A stretch of DNA of 64,000 nucleotides from Rhizobium deserti. Its GTDB lineage: Bacteria > Pseudomonadota > Alphaproteobacteria > Rhizobiales > Rhizobiaceae. Location of the stretch: positions 168,295 to 232,294 of the forward strand of contig NZ_SMTL01000006.1 in NCBI RefSeq assembly GCF_004358025.1, in the 5' to 3' direction. Of this stretch, positions 18,471 to 25,559 are shown piece after piece. The notes under the pieces were generated by a model that was not told where the DNA came from, did not search any database, and saw only the letters and a program-made list of their open reading frames with translations. The position numbers were made by a program, and so were the translations under genes. Each line of letters starts with the position of its first letter. Within the stretch, counting starts at the first letter, position 1.

Positions 18471-19493
18471 ATGACATTCTACTTGCCCAGGTATCAACCC
18501 AAGCTGCAGGGGCTTCACGCAAGCTCGATCGCGGGTATCGCCGCCAGAACTCCGGCCGCCTATTTCGGAATGGTTCTTGGCCTGGCCGGGCTTGGCAATG
18601 CATGGCGCGCGGCCGAGCAGACATGGCACATCGATACTGGGGTGTCGGAATATATTCTCGCGATTGCCGCAGCGGTCTGGGCGATTCTGGTTTTGCTGTT
18701 CGCAGCAAAGGCGACGCTGGCCGCGGACAAGCTCACGGCCGAGATCAACCATCCGGTCCAGTGTTGTTTCATCGGGTTGATCGGCGTGGCGACCATGCTG
18801 ATCGCCGGAGCAGCTGAACCCTATTCCGGTGCGGCCGGCGCAGGGCTTTTCGTACTCGGCTTTGCTTTTACGGCGATCTTCGCGGTTTGGCGGACCGGGG
18901 GCCTCTGGTACGGTGAACGTGATCCGGCGACTTCCACGGCCGTCCTTTACCTTCCGACGGTCGCTGGAAGTTTCGTCACAGCCACGGTCGCCTCCTCCCT
19001 CGGTTTTCAGGACTGGGGTCAGCTCGCTTTCGGCGCTGGGATTTTCTCTTGGCTCGCGATTGAATCCGTTCTGCTTCACCGCCTGCTAACCGAACCAATG
19101 ACGCCTCCGGCGTTAAGGCCGACGCTTGGCGTCCAGCTCGCACCTGCCCCCGTGGGCGCTGTAGCCTACATTTCCGTCAGCGGAGGCGCGCCCGACATCT
19201 TTGTCCACGCGATGATCGGATATGGGATCCTCCAGCTTGTCGTGCTCTTACGTCTTTCGCCTTGGCTGCGCGAAGCCGGAGCTGTGACGGGCTTCTGGGC
19301 TTTCAGCTTCGGAGCGACTTCTCTCGCGACGGCCCCCATCAGGCTGCTTGGCCATGGTGACACCTCTGCCATCTCCGTGATCGCCCCGATAACCTTTGCG
19401 CTTGCAAACGTCTTCGTGATCGGGCTGGCGCTGATGACAGTATGGCTTCTTTTCTCCGGCAGGATGTACGGCCAGCTGGCCCTCGAGAAATAG
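18471..19493 (+). CDS. TehA/SLAC1-family membrane transporter
   Basis: A 340-residue integral membrane protein with about ten hydrophobic helices, of the tellurite-resistance/dicarboxylate transporter (TDT) family that includes TehA and plant SLAC1 anion channels. The opening region (RTPAAYFGMVLGLAGLGNAWR) is characteristic. The frame extends upstream through the aldo/keto reductase gene, but that part is a shadow; the ATG at 18471 fits homologue starts. Family members move anions or small organic acids; the substrate here is not known. Confidence 0.85.
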   Translation: MTFYLPRYQPKLQGLHASSIAGIAARTPAAYFGMVLGLAGLGNAWRAAEQTWHIDTGVSEYILAIAAAVWAILVLLFAAKATLAADKLTAEINHPVQCCFIGLIGVATMLIAGAAEPYSGAAGAGLFVLGFAFTAIFAVWRTGGLWYGERDPATSTAVLYLPTVAGSFVTATVASSLGFQDWGQLAFGAGIFSWLAIESVLLHRLLTEPMTPPALRPTLGVQLAPAPVGAVAYISVSGGAPDIFVHAMIGYGILQLVVLLRLSPWLREAGAVTGFWAFSFGATSLATAPIRLLGHGDTSAISVIAPITFALANVFVIGLALMTVWLLFSGRMYGQLALEK

Positions 19494-19643
19494 GGCCTGC
19501 GTCACGCCTTTGTGACGGCTCACGATCTCTCATTTCCTTTCACCTGAACGACCGCGCCGGAATGCATCCGCCTGTCTCGCTGTCTTGCGTCCGAATGAAA
19601 CACCTGCCCGGTCAGCGACCTTCAAATCAACAGGAAACCGAAA

Positions 19644-20474
19644 ATGAACGTCAACCTCGAAACAGCAACAACCGAATTTATCGACGTACCGGGAGCCAGG
19701 CTGGCCTACCGCCGGATCGGGCATCGGTTCGCAAGGAAAATCGTCCTCCTGCAGCATTTCACCGGGACCATGGATGCATGGGATCCGGCCGTGGTGAACG
19801 CTCTCGCTGAGGTCAGCGAAGTCTTCGTGCTGGACAACGCGGGCGTCGGCGCTTCAAGCGGCACCACGCCTGACAATGTCGAGGACATGGCGGACTACGC
19901 GGAGGCCTTTATCTCCGGGCTCGGCCTCGGGGAGGTCGATCTCCTCGGCTTTTCTCTCGGTGGCTTTCTCGCGCAGGTAATGGCCGCGCGGCGCCGCGTC
20001 GCAATCGGCCGGATGGTGATCGCGGGCGCCGCCCCGATGGGCGGCGAGGAACACCTCCTCGAGGTCGTGGGCGCGGCTTTTGCGAAGAATGCCCCGGACG
20101 TCCGCCTACCGCTGTTTTTCACGCCGTCGGACAGGAGCCAGGCGGCGGGCAAGGCCTTTGTCGAAAGGGCGCTTGCCCGCACCAATGGACGCGATCCCGA
20201 CAATGGAGATTCCGTCAGCGCCCCGCAGGCAAAGGCCATCATCGAATGGTGTGCCCGACCGGATCCTGACCACCAGTCCCTGAAAACCATCAAGACGGCC
20301 ACGCTGATCGTTCATGGAAGCGATGACACGATGTTCCCGTCCGACAACGCCTACTTGATGTTCAAGAACATGCCGGACGCGACGCTTATTCTCTATCCGG
20401 ATTCCGGCCACGGCGCGCTTTTCCAGCAGCCAGAGACGTTCGTGGCTCACGTCAAGACCTTCCTCGAACTCTGA
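19644..20474 (+). CDS. Alpha/beta hydrolase
   Basis: A 276-residue alpha/beta-hydrolase fold enzyme. Nucleophile elbow GFSLGG places Ser104; the acid is probably in VHGSDDTMFP and the base His in DSGHGALFQ. The oxyanion-hole region is QHFTGTMDAWDP. The catalytic set looks complete. Probably an esterase or C-C hydrolase; family members also include haloperoxidase-like enzymes. The next gene starts 24 bases later on the same strand, so the pair is likely an operon. Confidence 0.9.
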   Translation: MNVNLETATTEFIDVPGARLAYRRIGHRFARKIVLLQHFTGTMDAWDPAVVNALAEVSEVFVLDNAGVGASSGTTPDNVEDMADYAEAFISGLGLGEVDLLGFSLGGFLAQVMAARRRVAIGRMVIAGAAPMGGEEHLLEVVGAAFAKNAPDVRLPLFFTPSDRSQAAGKAFVERALARTNGRDPDNGDSVSAPQAKAIIEWCARPDPDHQSLKTIKTATLIVHGSDDTMFPSDNAYLMFKNMPDATLILYPDSGHGALFQQPETFVAHVKTFLEL

Positions 20475-20498
20475 AACAGCAATCAAAAGGGTGATGCA

Positions 20499-21218
20499 AT
20501 GAATCCGCTCGTCAGCAAGATAACCGAAGCCCACGGTGGCCTCGCAAGATGGAAAGAGTTCTCCCTTCTCAAGGCTCGCCTTGTCCAGGGCGGAGCGTTG
20601 TGGACGCTCAAGGGGCAGCCGACGACGCTGTCCGAGACCAGCGTCACTGTGGATCTCGTAAGGGAATGGGCGTCCCATTCACCCTTCGGGCCCGAAGCAA
20701 AGATATCAAGTTTCGAGCCCGGCAGGGTCGCTCTGCGCGATGCCCAGGGCAACGCTCTCGAGGAACTCCGTAGTCCGCGTTCCTCCTTCGCGGGCCACAC
20801 GCTGGAAACGCCGTGGAACGAGCTCCAGCTGGCCTATTTCGCGGGTATCGCCATGTGGACGTACCTCAACATGCCGTTTTTGCTCGCTCATGAGGGGGTG
20901 GTAATCGACGAGCTTCCGGACTGGTCCGAGAAAGGTGAAACCTGGCACAGGCTCAGGATCACGTTCCCTACCGACATCGCGACCCACAGCACCGTTCAGA
21001 CGATCTATTTCGGTGACGACGGCCTCCTAAAGCGCCATGACTACGACGTCGAGATCGCGGGCAACACTCCGGGCGCTCACTATATCGATGGATACATTCA
21101 GGTTCAGGGTATCAAGATCCCGACCAGCCGTCGAATTTTCCCGAGACAGCCCGATGGTCAGTCGATGGCCGAGCCTCTGGTCGTCTCGATCGATCTGTAC
21201 GACATCGAGCTTTCCTAG
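20499..21218 (+). CDS. Conserved hypothetical protein
   Basis: A 239-residue protein I do not assign to a named family. It has no signal peptide or membrane helix. The alternating hydrophobic pattern and segments such as TIYFGDDGLLKRHDYDVE suggest a beta-rich, possibly lipid- or ligand-binding sheet like that of LolA/LppX-type proteins (inference). It lies 24 bases downstream of the alpha/beta hydrolase on the same strand and probably shares its transcript. Confidence 0.7.
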   Translation: MNPLVSKITEAHGGLARWKEFSLLKARLVQGGALWTLKGQPTTLSETSVTVDLVREWASHSPFGPEAKISSFEPGRVALRDAQGNALEELRSPRSSFAGHTLETPWNELQLAYFAGIAMWTYLNMPFLLAHEGVVIDELPDWSEKGETWHRLRITFPTDIATHSTVQTIYFGDDGLLKRHDYDVEIAGNTPGAHYIDGYIQVQGIKIPTSRRIFPRQPDGQSMAEPLVVSIDLYDIELS

Positions 21219-21340
21219 TCGGACCGTACTCCCCGGCGGCAAACAGATGCTGCCGGGGCCACCCAGAGTCCGGCGGATAGTCTGGTTCGGCGATCACCGG
21301 GTCGGCTCGAAGCAAGCAAGCGGAGAAACCGGAGTTCGCC

Positions 21341-21505
21341 ATGACTAACAGCCTGACCGTCGACGAAGCCATTGCCGACAGCCTGATCGCCCTCGTAAAC
21401 GCGGCTGACGGAATAGACCAGCGCTCCTTCGCGGCGTTACTAAAAGCGGAAGCCCGCTGTCAATCAGTGCGACCCGGGGTGTTCCGCAAACAGGTGTATC
21501 GTTGA
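21341..21505 (+). CDS. Possible small protein of 54 residues
   Basis: A short frame with ATG preceded at good distance by CGGAG. The translation (MTNSLTVDEAIADSLIALVN at the start) is helical and of ordinary composition, unlike the shadows around it. It could be a real small protein or the start of a truncated gene. No homologue is recognised. Confidence 0.3.
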   Translation: MTNSLTVDEAIADSLIALVNAADGIDQRSFAALLKAEARCQSVRPGVFRKQVYR

Positions 21506-21898
21506 AGGACAGCGATGCCCAACTGCAGTTTGCCTTGCCCCGCTCAGGCATCCAGTTTTCAACCCTGCGGGCGCGGACGCTCTATAAATTTCGACGGCGT
21601 GAGCACCTAAGGCCCGTGTTGAGGTAATGGACAAGCCTGCAAGCAGCAGACATACCAATCACAGAGCCGGGCGTTCGCGCCCCTGCTCCTTGCCTCTGCG
21701 TGGTTCCCCAGAAGCAGTCCAGCCAAGTCTGTTGACCTGTCTTTTGGGATAGGTAGGGCCAAACCACAGTACAATTGTTCCCAACCGCTAGTCGTTTATC
21801 CATTGCATAGGGCAGAGCATGAGCCGCTGCCCGAGGTTCTGTCACGGGATCACCCGCGACTATGAACGCTGGGTCCGAAAGAAGGTTGCAGGTGGACG
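21506..21898. other. Intergenic region upstream of first STAND regulator
   Basis: 393 bases with no credible gene on either strand. Presumed promoter region for the regulator at 21899; no distinct operator was identified. Confidence 0.3.
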
Positions 21899-23383
21899 AT
21901 GACGATGCTGCAATTTGGCGATTTCGAAATGGATATCCAGAGCCGGAGCCTCAAGAGGTGCGGCCGCGAAGTCCGATTGGGATCGCGCGCTTTCGACCTT
22001 CTCGCGGCGATGGCTTCGCGCTCCGGCGAGGTGCTGTCTAAGACAGAACTGATGGAGGCAGCCTGGCCGGAAACGCACGTCGAGGAAAGTTCGCTTCGGG
22101 TTAACATCGTCGCACTGCGCAAGGCACTCGACGACGGAACGCCCTCGAAGATGATCGAAAACGTCGCCGGTCGGGGGTATACCTTCACTGCGCCCGTACA
22201 GAAACTCGGCGGTCAGCGTTACCAGCCCACGGTGATGAAGACAGACCCCCTTCCCGGTGCCTATAGCCGGCTTATAGGCCGCAACCAGCTCGTCGACAGA
22301 TGGGCGTCCGAAACCGACTTTGGAATCTCGACTATCGTGGGGCAAGGCGGCATCGGTAAAACCTGCGTCGCCATACAGATCGCCCGACAGATCCAAGACG
22401 CCTACGAAGCGGTTTACTACGTAGATATTTCGGACAGCACACATGGCCCTCTTTCGCCATTGTCGACCGCACTGAAAGCGGGAGAGTTAACGCCCGATAT
22501 CATCCAGAAAGCTGTCGATTGTCTTATCGGAAAGACCGTTTTGATCGTGCTCGACGGATGCGAGAGCTCGATCGACCGGGCAGCCGTGGTGGCCGAAGCC
22601 ATCGCTTATCGCAATCCTAATGTCGCAATCCTCGCCACGAGCCGTGAACCGCTCGGAATTATGGGGGAAAATTTACTCCACCTTTCAGGTCTGACAATCC
22701 CCAGCGATAATCAGCACGTTCCCGATATAACCTCGTTTTCCGGGATCGAGCTTTTCGCAGACCGGGTTTCATTGGTCGCCGAGGAGTTTGCCATAGAGAG
22801 CACACGCGGCCTGGAACTCGCCGCCGAAATCGTGCGCAAGACAGGCGGCAACCCGCTTGCCATCGAACTGGCCGCTTCCCGTGTCGCGGACCTCGGGCTG
22901 GAAAATCTCGTGTCGTCCCTCGACAGTCCGCTGCGGGCACTCCGACGGGGCAATCGCACTTCCCATCCGCGGCAGCAGACGCTAAGAGCAAACCTCGACT
23001 GGAGTTTCGACCTCCTAGACGGGACCATGCAGACCGTTTTCGCAAGGCTTTCGGTCTTCGAAGGTGAATTCACGCGCGACATGGCCTTGGAGCTGACAGG
23101 CTGCGAAATCGCACCCGATCAATTCGGAGAGGCTATTGATGGTCTGGTCGTGAAGTCGCTCCTTTTCGGACAGCTGAACTCCGGGACGTATGCGCTTCCG
23201 AGGCTCGTTCGTGAATACGCAAAGGAAAAACTCGGGTCGTCAGCGATTTCTGGAGCCGGCTTCGAGGTCGCGTCTGCCGCCTCTGTTCGTCGCGACAAAG
23301 GGTATCAGCACCCAATCAATGCGGCGATTGTCCCGTCGCGGACGTCGCAAGCGGTCTTCACCCCAGTCGTTAGAGCCGCCTGA
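21899..23383 (+). CDS. Winged-helix/STAND ATPase regulator, short form
   Basis: A 494-residue regulator with a PhoB/CadC-type DNA-binding domain (1-98; SSLRVNIVALRKAL recognition helix, GRGYTF wing) joined to a STAND-class ATPase: Walker A GQGGIGKT (148-155), Walker B LIVLDGCE (215-222) and ATSREPLG (246-253). It ends soon after the ATPase (VREYAKEKL near 440) with about 50 residues of unrelated-looking tail. The three paralogues in this window, at 25560, 44437 and 47338, run on for about 400 more residues. It may be a truncated copy or a constitutively released form. Two ATGs (21899, 21905) are both possible. It converges on the FixJ-type gene, 14 bases away. Confidence 0.85.
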   Translation: MTMLQFGDFEMDIQSRSLKRCGREVRLGSRAFDLLAAMASRSGEVLSKTELMEAAWPETHVEESSLRVNIVALRKALDDGTPSKMIENVAGRGYTFTAPVQKLGGQRYQPTVMKTDPLPGAYSRLIGRNQLVDRWASETDFGISTIVGQGGIGKTCVAIQIARQIQDAYEAVYYVDISDSTHGPLSPLSTALKAGELTPDIIQKAVDCLIGKTVLIVLDGCESSIDRAAVVAEAIAYRNPNVAILATSREPLGIMGENLLHLSGLTIPSDNQHVPDITSFSGIELFADRVSLVAEEFAIESTRGLELAAEIVRKTGGNPLAIELAASRVADLGLENLVSSLDSPLRALRRGNRTSHPRQQTLRANLDWSFDLLDGTMQTVFARLSVFEGEFTRDMALELTGCEIAPDQFGEAIDGLVVKSLLFGQLNSGTYALPRLVREYAKEKLGSSAISGAGFEVASAASVRRDKGYQHPINAAIVPSRTSQAVFTPVVRAA

Positions 23384-23397
23384 AAGCCAGGGTCTCA

Positions 23398-24021
23398 TCA
23401 TTTCTGTGTCAGTAGTTCTGCTTTCTTAACGAGGTCGGCCACAGACCTGACGCGCATTTTCTTCATCACGTTCGAACGATGAAGCTTTACGGTGACCATG
23501 CTGATTCCAAGCTGCCCTGCGATCTGCTTGTTCATGAGGCCGTTCACGACGGCACGCATGACCTCCACCTCTCGTGGAGTGAGGCTCTCCCAAAGCTTTT
23601 CGATATCCGAACGCCCTCGGGATTCTGCCCGAATGACCTCGTCACGCTTGATCGCGCCGGTGACCGCGTCGATGAGGTCCTGTTCGCGGAAGGGCTTCGT
23701 AAGGAAATCGACTGCTCCGGCCTTCATTGCCCTGACGCTCATCGGAATATCCCCGTGGCCCGTGACCACGATGATAGGCATGCGGTTTCCCGCCTGCTGC
23801 AGGTCCGATTGGAAGTCGAGACCGCTAGCCCCCGAAAAGCGTACGTCGAGGACGATGCACCCGGGTGTATTCAGATCGTCCGCATCAAGCAGGGCTCGGG
23901 GCGAATCATACGCGATCGCATCGAGGTCGATCGATTTGAAGAGGTCGACCAACGCGACACGCACCGATTTGTCGTCATCTACGACTCGTATCAACGGCAA
24001 TGATAAAGGCTGCTCTTCCAC
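23398..24021 (-). CDS. FixJ-family response regulator
   Basis: A two-domain response regulator: receiver with DDD acidic cluster, phospho-acceptor Asp in CIVLDVRFSG and Lys in FLTKPF, then a LuxR-type helix-turn-helix (LTPREVEVMRAVVNGLMNKQ, with VKLHRSNVMKKM). FixJ-like proteins activate transcription after phosphorylation by a partner kinase. I prefer the GTG at 24021 because AGGGAC precedes it; an upstream ATG at 24069 has no binding site. A receiver-only gene lies 164 bases upstream on the same strand, so the two may be one unit. No kinase is adjacent. Confidence 0.9.
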   Translation of the reverse strand: MEEQPLSLPLIRVVDDDKSVRVALVDLFKSIDLDAIAYDSPRALLDADDLNTPGCIVLDVRFSGASGLDFQSDLQQAGNRMPIIVVTGHGDIPMSVRAMKAGAVDFLTKPFREQDLIDAVTGAIKRDEVIRAESRGRSDIEKLWESLTPREVEVMRAVVNGLMNKQIAGQLGISMVTVKLHRSNVMKKMRVRSVADLVKKAELLTQK

Positions 24022-24185
24022 GGTCCGTCCCTTGCAAACGCAAAGCCGATAGCTTTTCGTCCCCGTCATCGGAAGGAAACCATCGCCTCTGGTGCGGCAG
24101 ATTTAGACCGGGAACTTTCGCATGGCAATTGTGCAGGTCATTCGGGCGGGGATTCAGTGCTTCCAGACATAGCGTACTCGAGTTG

Positions 24186-24587
24186 CTACCTGCTCGAGGC
24201 GGCGCGGCGCCATTCTGGGGAATTCGCGACCGCCGAACGCACGGCTTCGAGAAAGATTTCCGGCGCAAAGGGTTTCTCCACAAAGTAGAAAGCGCCGGCT
24301 TTTGCGACCTCGACTTGAACGGTGGTTGACATCAGTGCGGAAACTATGATGACCGGGATGCCTATCCTGCGGAAGCGGAGCGTCCAGAGAAGATCGAGCC
24401 CGTTCGTCTCGGGCATCTGGAAATCGCTGACAATGCAATCGCAGTGGGTGATATCCGGAGAGCGGAGGAACTCGGCGGCCTCGCTGAAAGCCTCGGTCTG
24501 ATACCCGCTGCTTCTGAGGAGGTCCTCGATAGCGGACCTGACGCCGGCATCGTCGTCAATAATTGCGATAGTGGAAATATCTGTCAC
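24186..24587 (-). CDS. Receiver-only response regulator
   Basis: A 133-residue stand-alone receiver: acidic residues Asp11-Asp13, phospho-acceptor Asp55 (CIVSDFQMPE) and Lys105 (YFVEKPFAP). No output domain. It precedes the FixJ-type gene on the same strand, so phosphate may pass between them or they may share a kinase. The start ATG is well placed relative to the receiver's first strand (STIAIIDDD). Confidence 0.9.
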   Translation of the reverse strand: MTDISTIAIIDDDAGVRSAIEDLLRSSGYQTEAFSEAAEFLRSPDITHCDCIVSDFQMPETNGLDLLWTLRFRRIGIPVIIVSALMSTTVQVEVAKAGAFYFVEKPFAPEIFLEAVRSAVANSPEWRRAASSR

Positions 24588-24955
24588 GAACCATACCCTG
24601 GACTCACAGCCCCTTGCAGGACTGTGAGTCTATCTGCGCAGGCGATCTGGTCAGAACGTGAGGCACGTGGACTGGTTCCGACGGGACAGGGAGCGTGCGC
24701 TCGTTTTTGCGGCTCCTTCGGCCCTTTCCGCCCTGTGAGGAAACTTAGATTTAACAACATTTCACAAGCGCTGACTCATGTTTTCGGTGAAACTGCCAGC
24801 AGACTTATAGACCAAAATCTCACTGGATCGGCCGTTCGGAAGATCGCGAAGTCAGATGAAACGCACTGCTCAAAAGTTCGTCCCGGCACTAGACGGGCTC
24901 CGTAGCAAACGGCTTGCGCCTCCGAACGGCTCGCCGCGCGACGAGGTGACTTCAA
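24588..24955. other. Divergent intergenic region
   Basis: 368 bases between the receiver gene (minus) and the peroxiredoxin-like gene (plus). Apart from the inverted repeat at 24601-24630 I see an AT-rich patch around 24745-24830 that may hold promoters, but no gene. Confidence 0.3.
24601..24630. promoter_or_regulatory. Inverted repeat upstream of receiver gene
   Basis: Perfect 9-bp arms GACTCACAG (24601-24609) and CTGTGAGTC (24622-24630) with a 12-base spacer, beginning 13 bases upstream of the receiver gene's start codon. It could be a regulator site or a 5' leader hairpin. Confidence 0.35.
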
Positions 24956-25543
24956 ATGAATAGCATGCCCATCACGCCCGCCTTCGATCCGCGTCGCAGC
25001 GAGGCGATACCGACTGTCGATGACAGTCTCTCTTTCAAATCGGCCGCCCTTCCCGAAAGCACGATACCAGTGGGTGAGTACGCTCCTGCCTTTGTGCTGC
25101 CGCGCTGGGATGTCGGCTTCTTTGGTTTCGCAGAGCTTCTGGGCACGCCATCTGTCCTGCACTTCTATTCCGGGCCGGGCGGCGACTGGCCGCAGCAGAG
25201 TGCTATGCTGGCTGATCTCTCCCTCGGGCTCGCCTGCCTCGGTGTGGCTTCGGTCGGTATAATCGCCGCGGAACCCTCGGCCATTTCGGCCGATTGCAAG
25301 GCCGCCTCTACAGCGTTTCCATTGCTTTGCGACTGGGAGCCACTGGCGGTGGTATCCAGGCTGTATGGGTTTAATCGCCAGAAGGCCGCCCCTGAAATCA
25401 CTGCCACCTTCCTGATTGACGCCCGCGGCGTTATCCGGTGGATATGCGGTGACAACGGAGATCGCTGGACGAACGGCCGCGAAATTCTCCTTGCTGTCAG
25501 GGCGCACCTCCTACGACCGCTCCCGGTCGGCCCAATCGATTGA
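24956..25543 (+). CDS. Peroxiredoxin-like (AhpC/TSA fold) protein without the peroxidatic cysteine
   Basis: A 195-residue protein with a thioredoxin-fold, AhpC/TSA-like pattern: a GEYAPAFVLPRWD entry strand, then SVLHFYSGPGGDWPQQSAML where peroxiredoxins carry their catalytic Cys, and later TATFLIDARGVIRWI. The Cys position is occupied by Gly/Asp/Trp, so normal peroxidase chemistry looks impossible. Three cysteines occur elsewhere (ADCKAA, LLCDWE, WICGDN). It lies 16 bases before a STAND regulator on the same strand and probably shares its transcript, which suggests a sensory or scaffold role (inference). Confidence 0.7.
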   Translation: MNSMPITPAFDPRRSEAIPTVDDSLSFKSAALPESTIPVGEYAPAFVLPRWDVGFFGFAELLGTPSVLHFYSGPGGDWPQQSAMLADLSLGLACLGVASVGIIAAEPSAISADCKAASTAFPLLCDWEPLAVVSRLYGFNRQKAAPEITATFLIDARGVIRWICGDNGDRWTNGREILLAVRAHLLRPLPVGPID

Positions 25544-25559
25544 CCGGGAGGGTTAGCAT

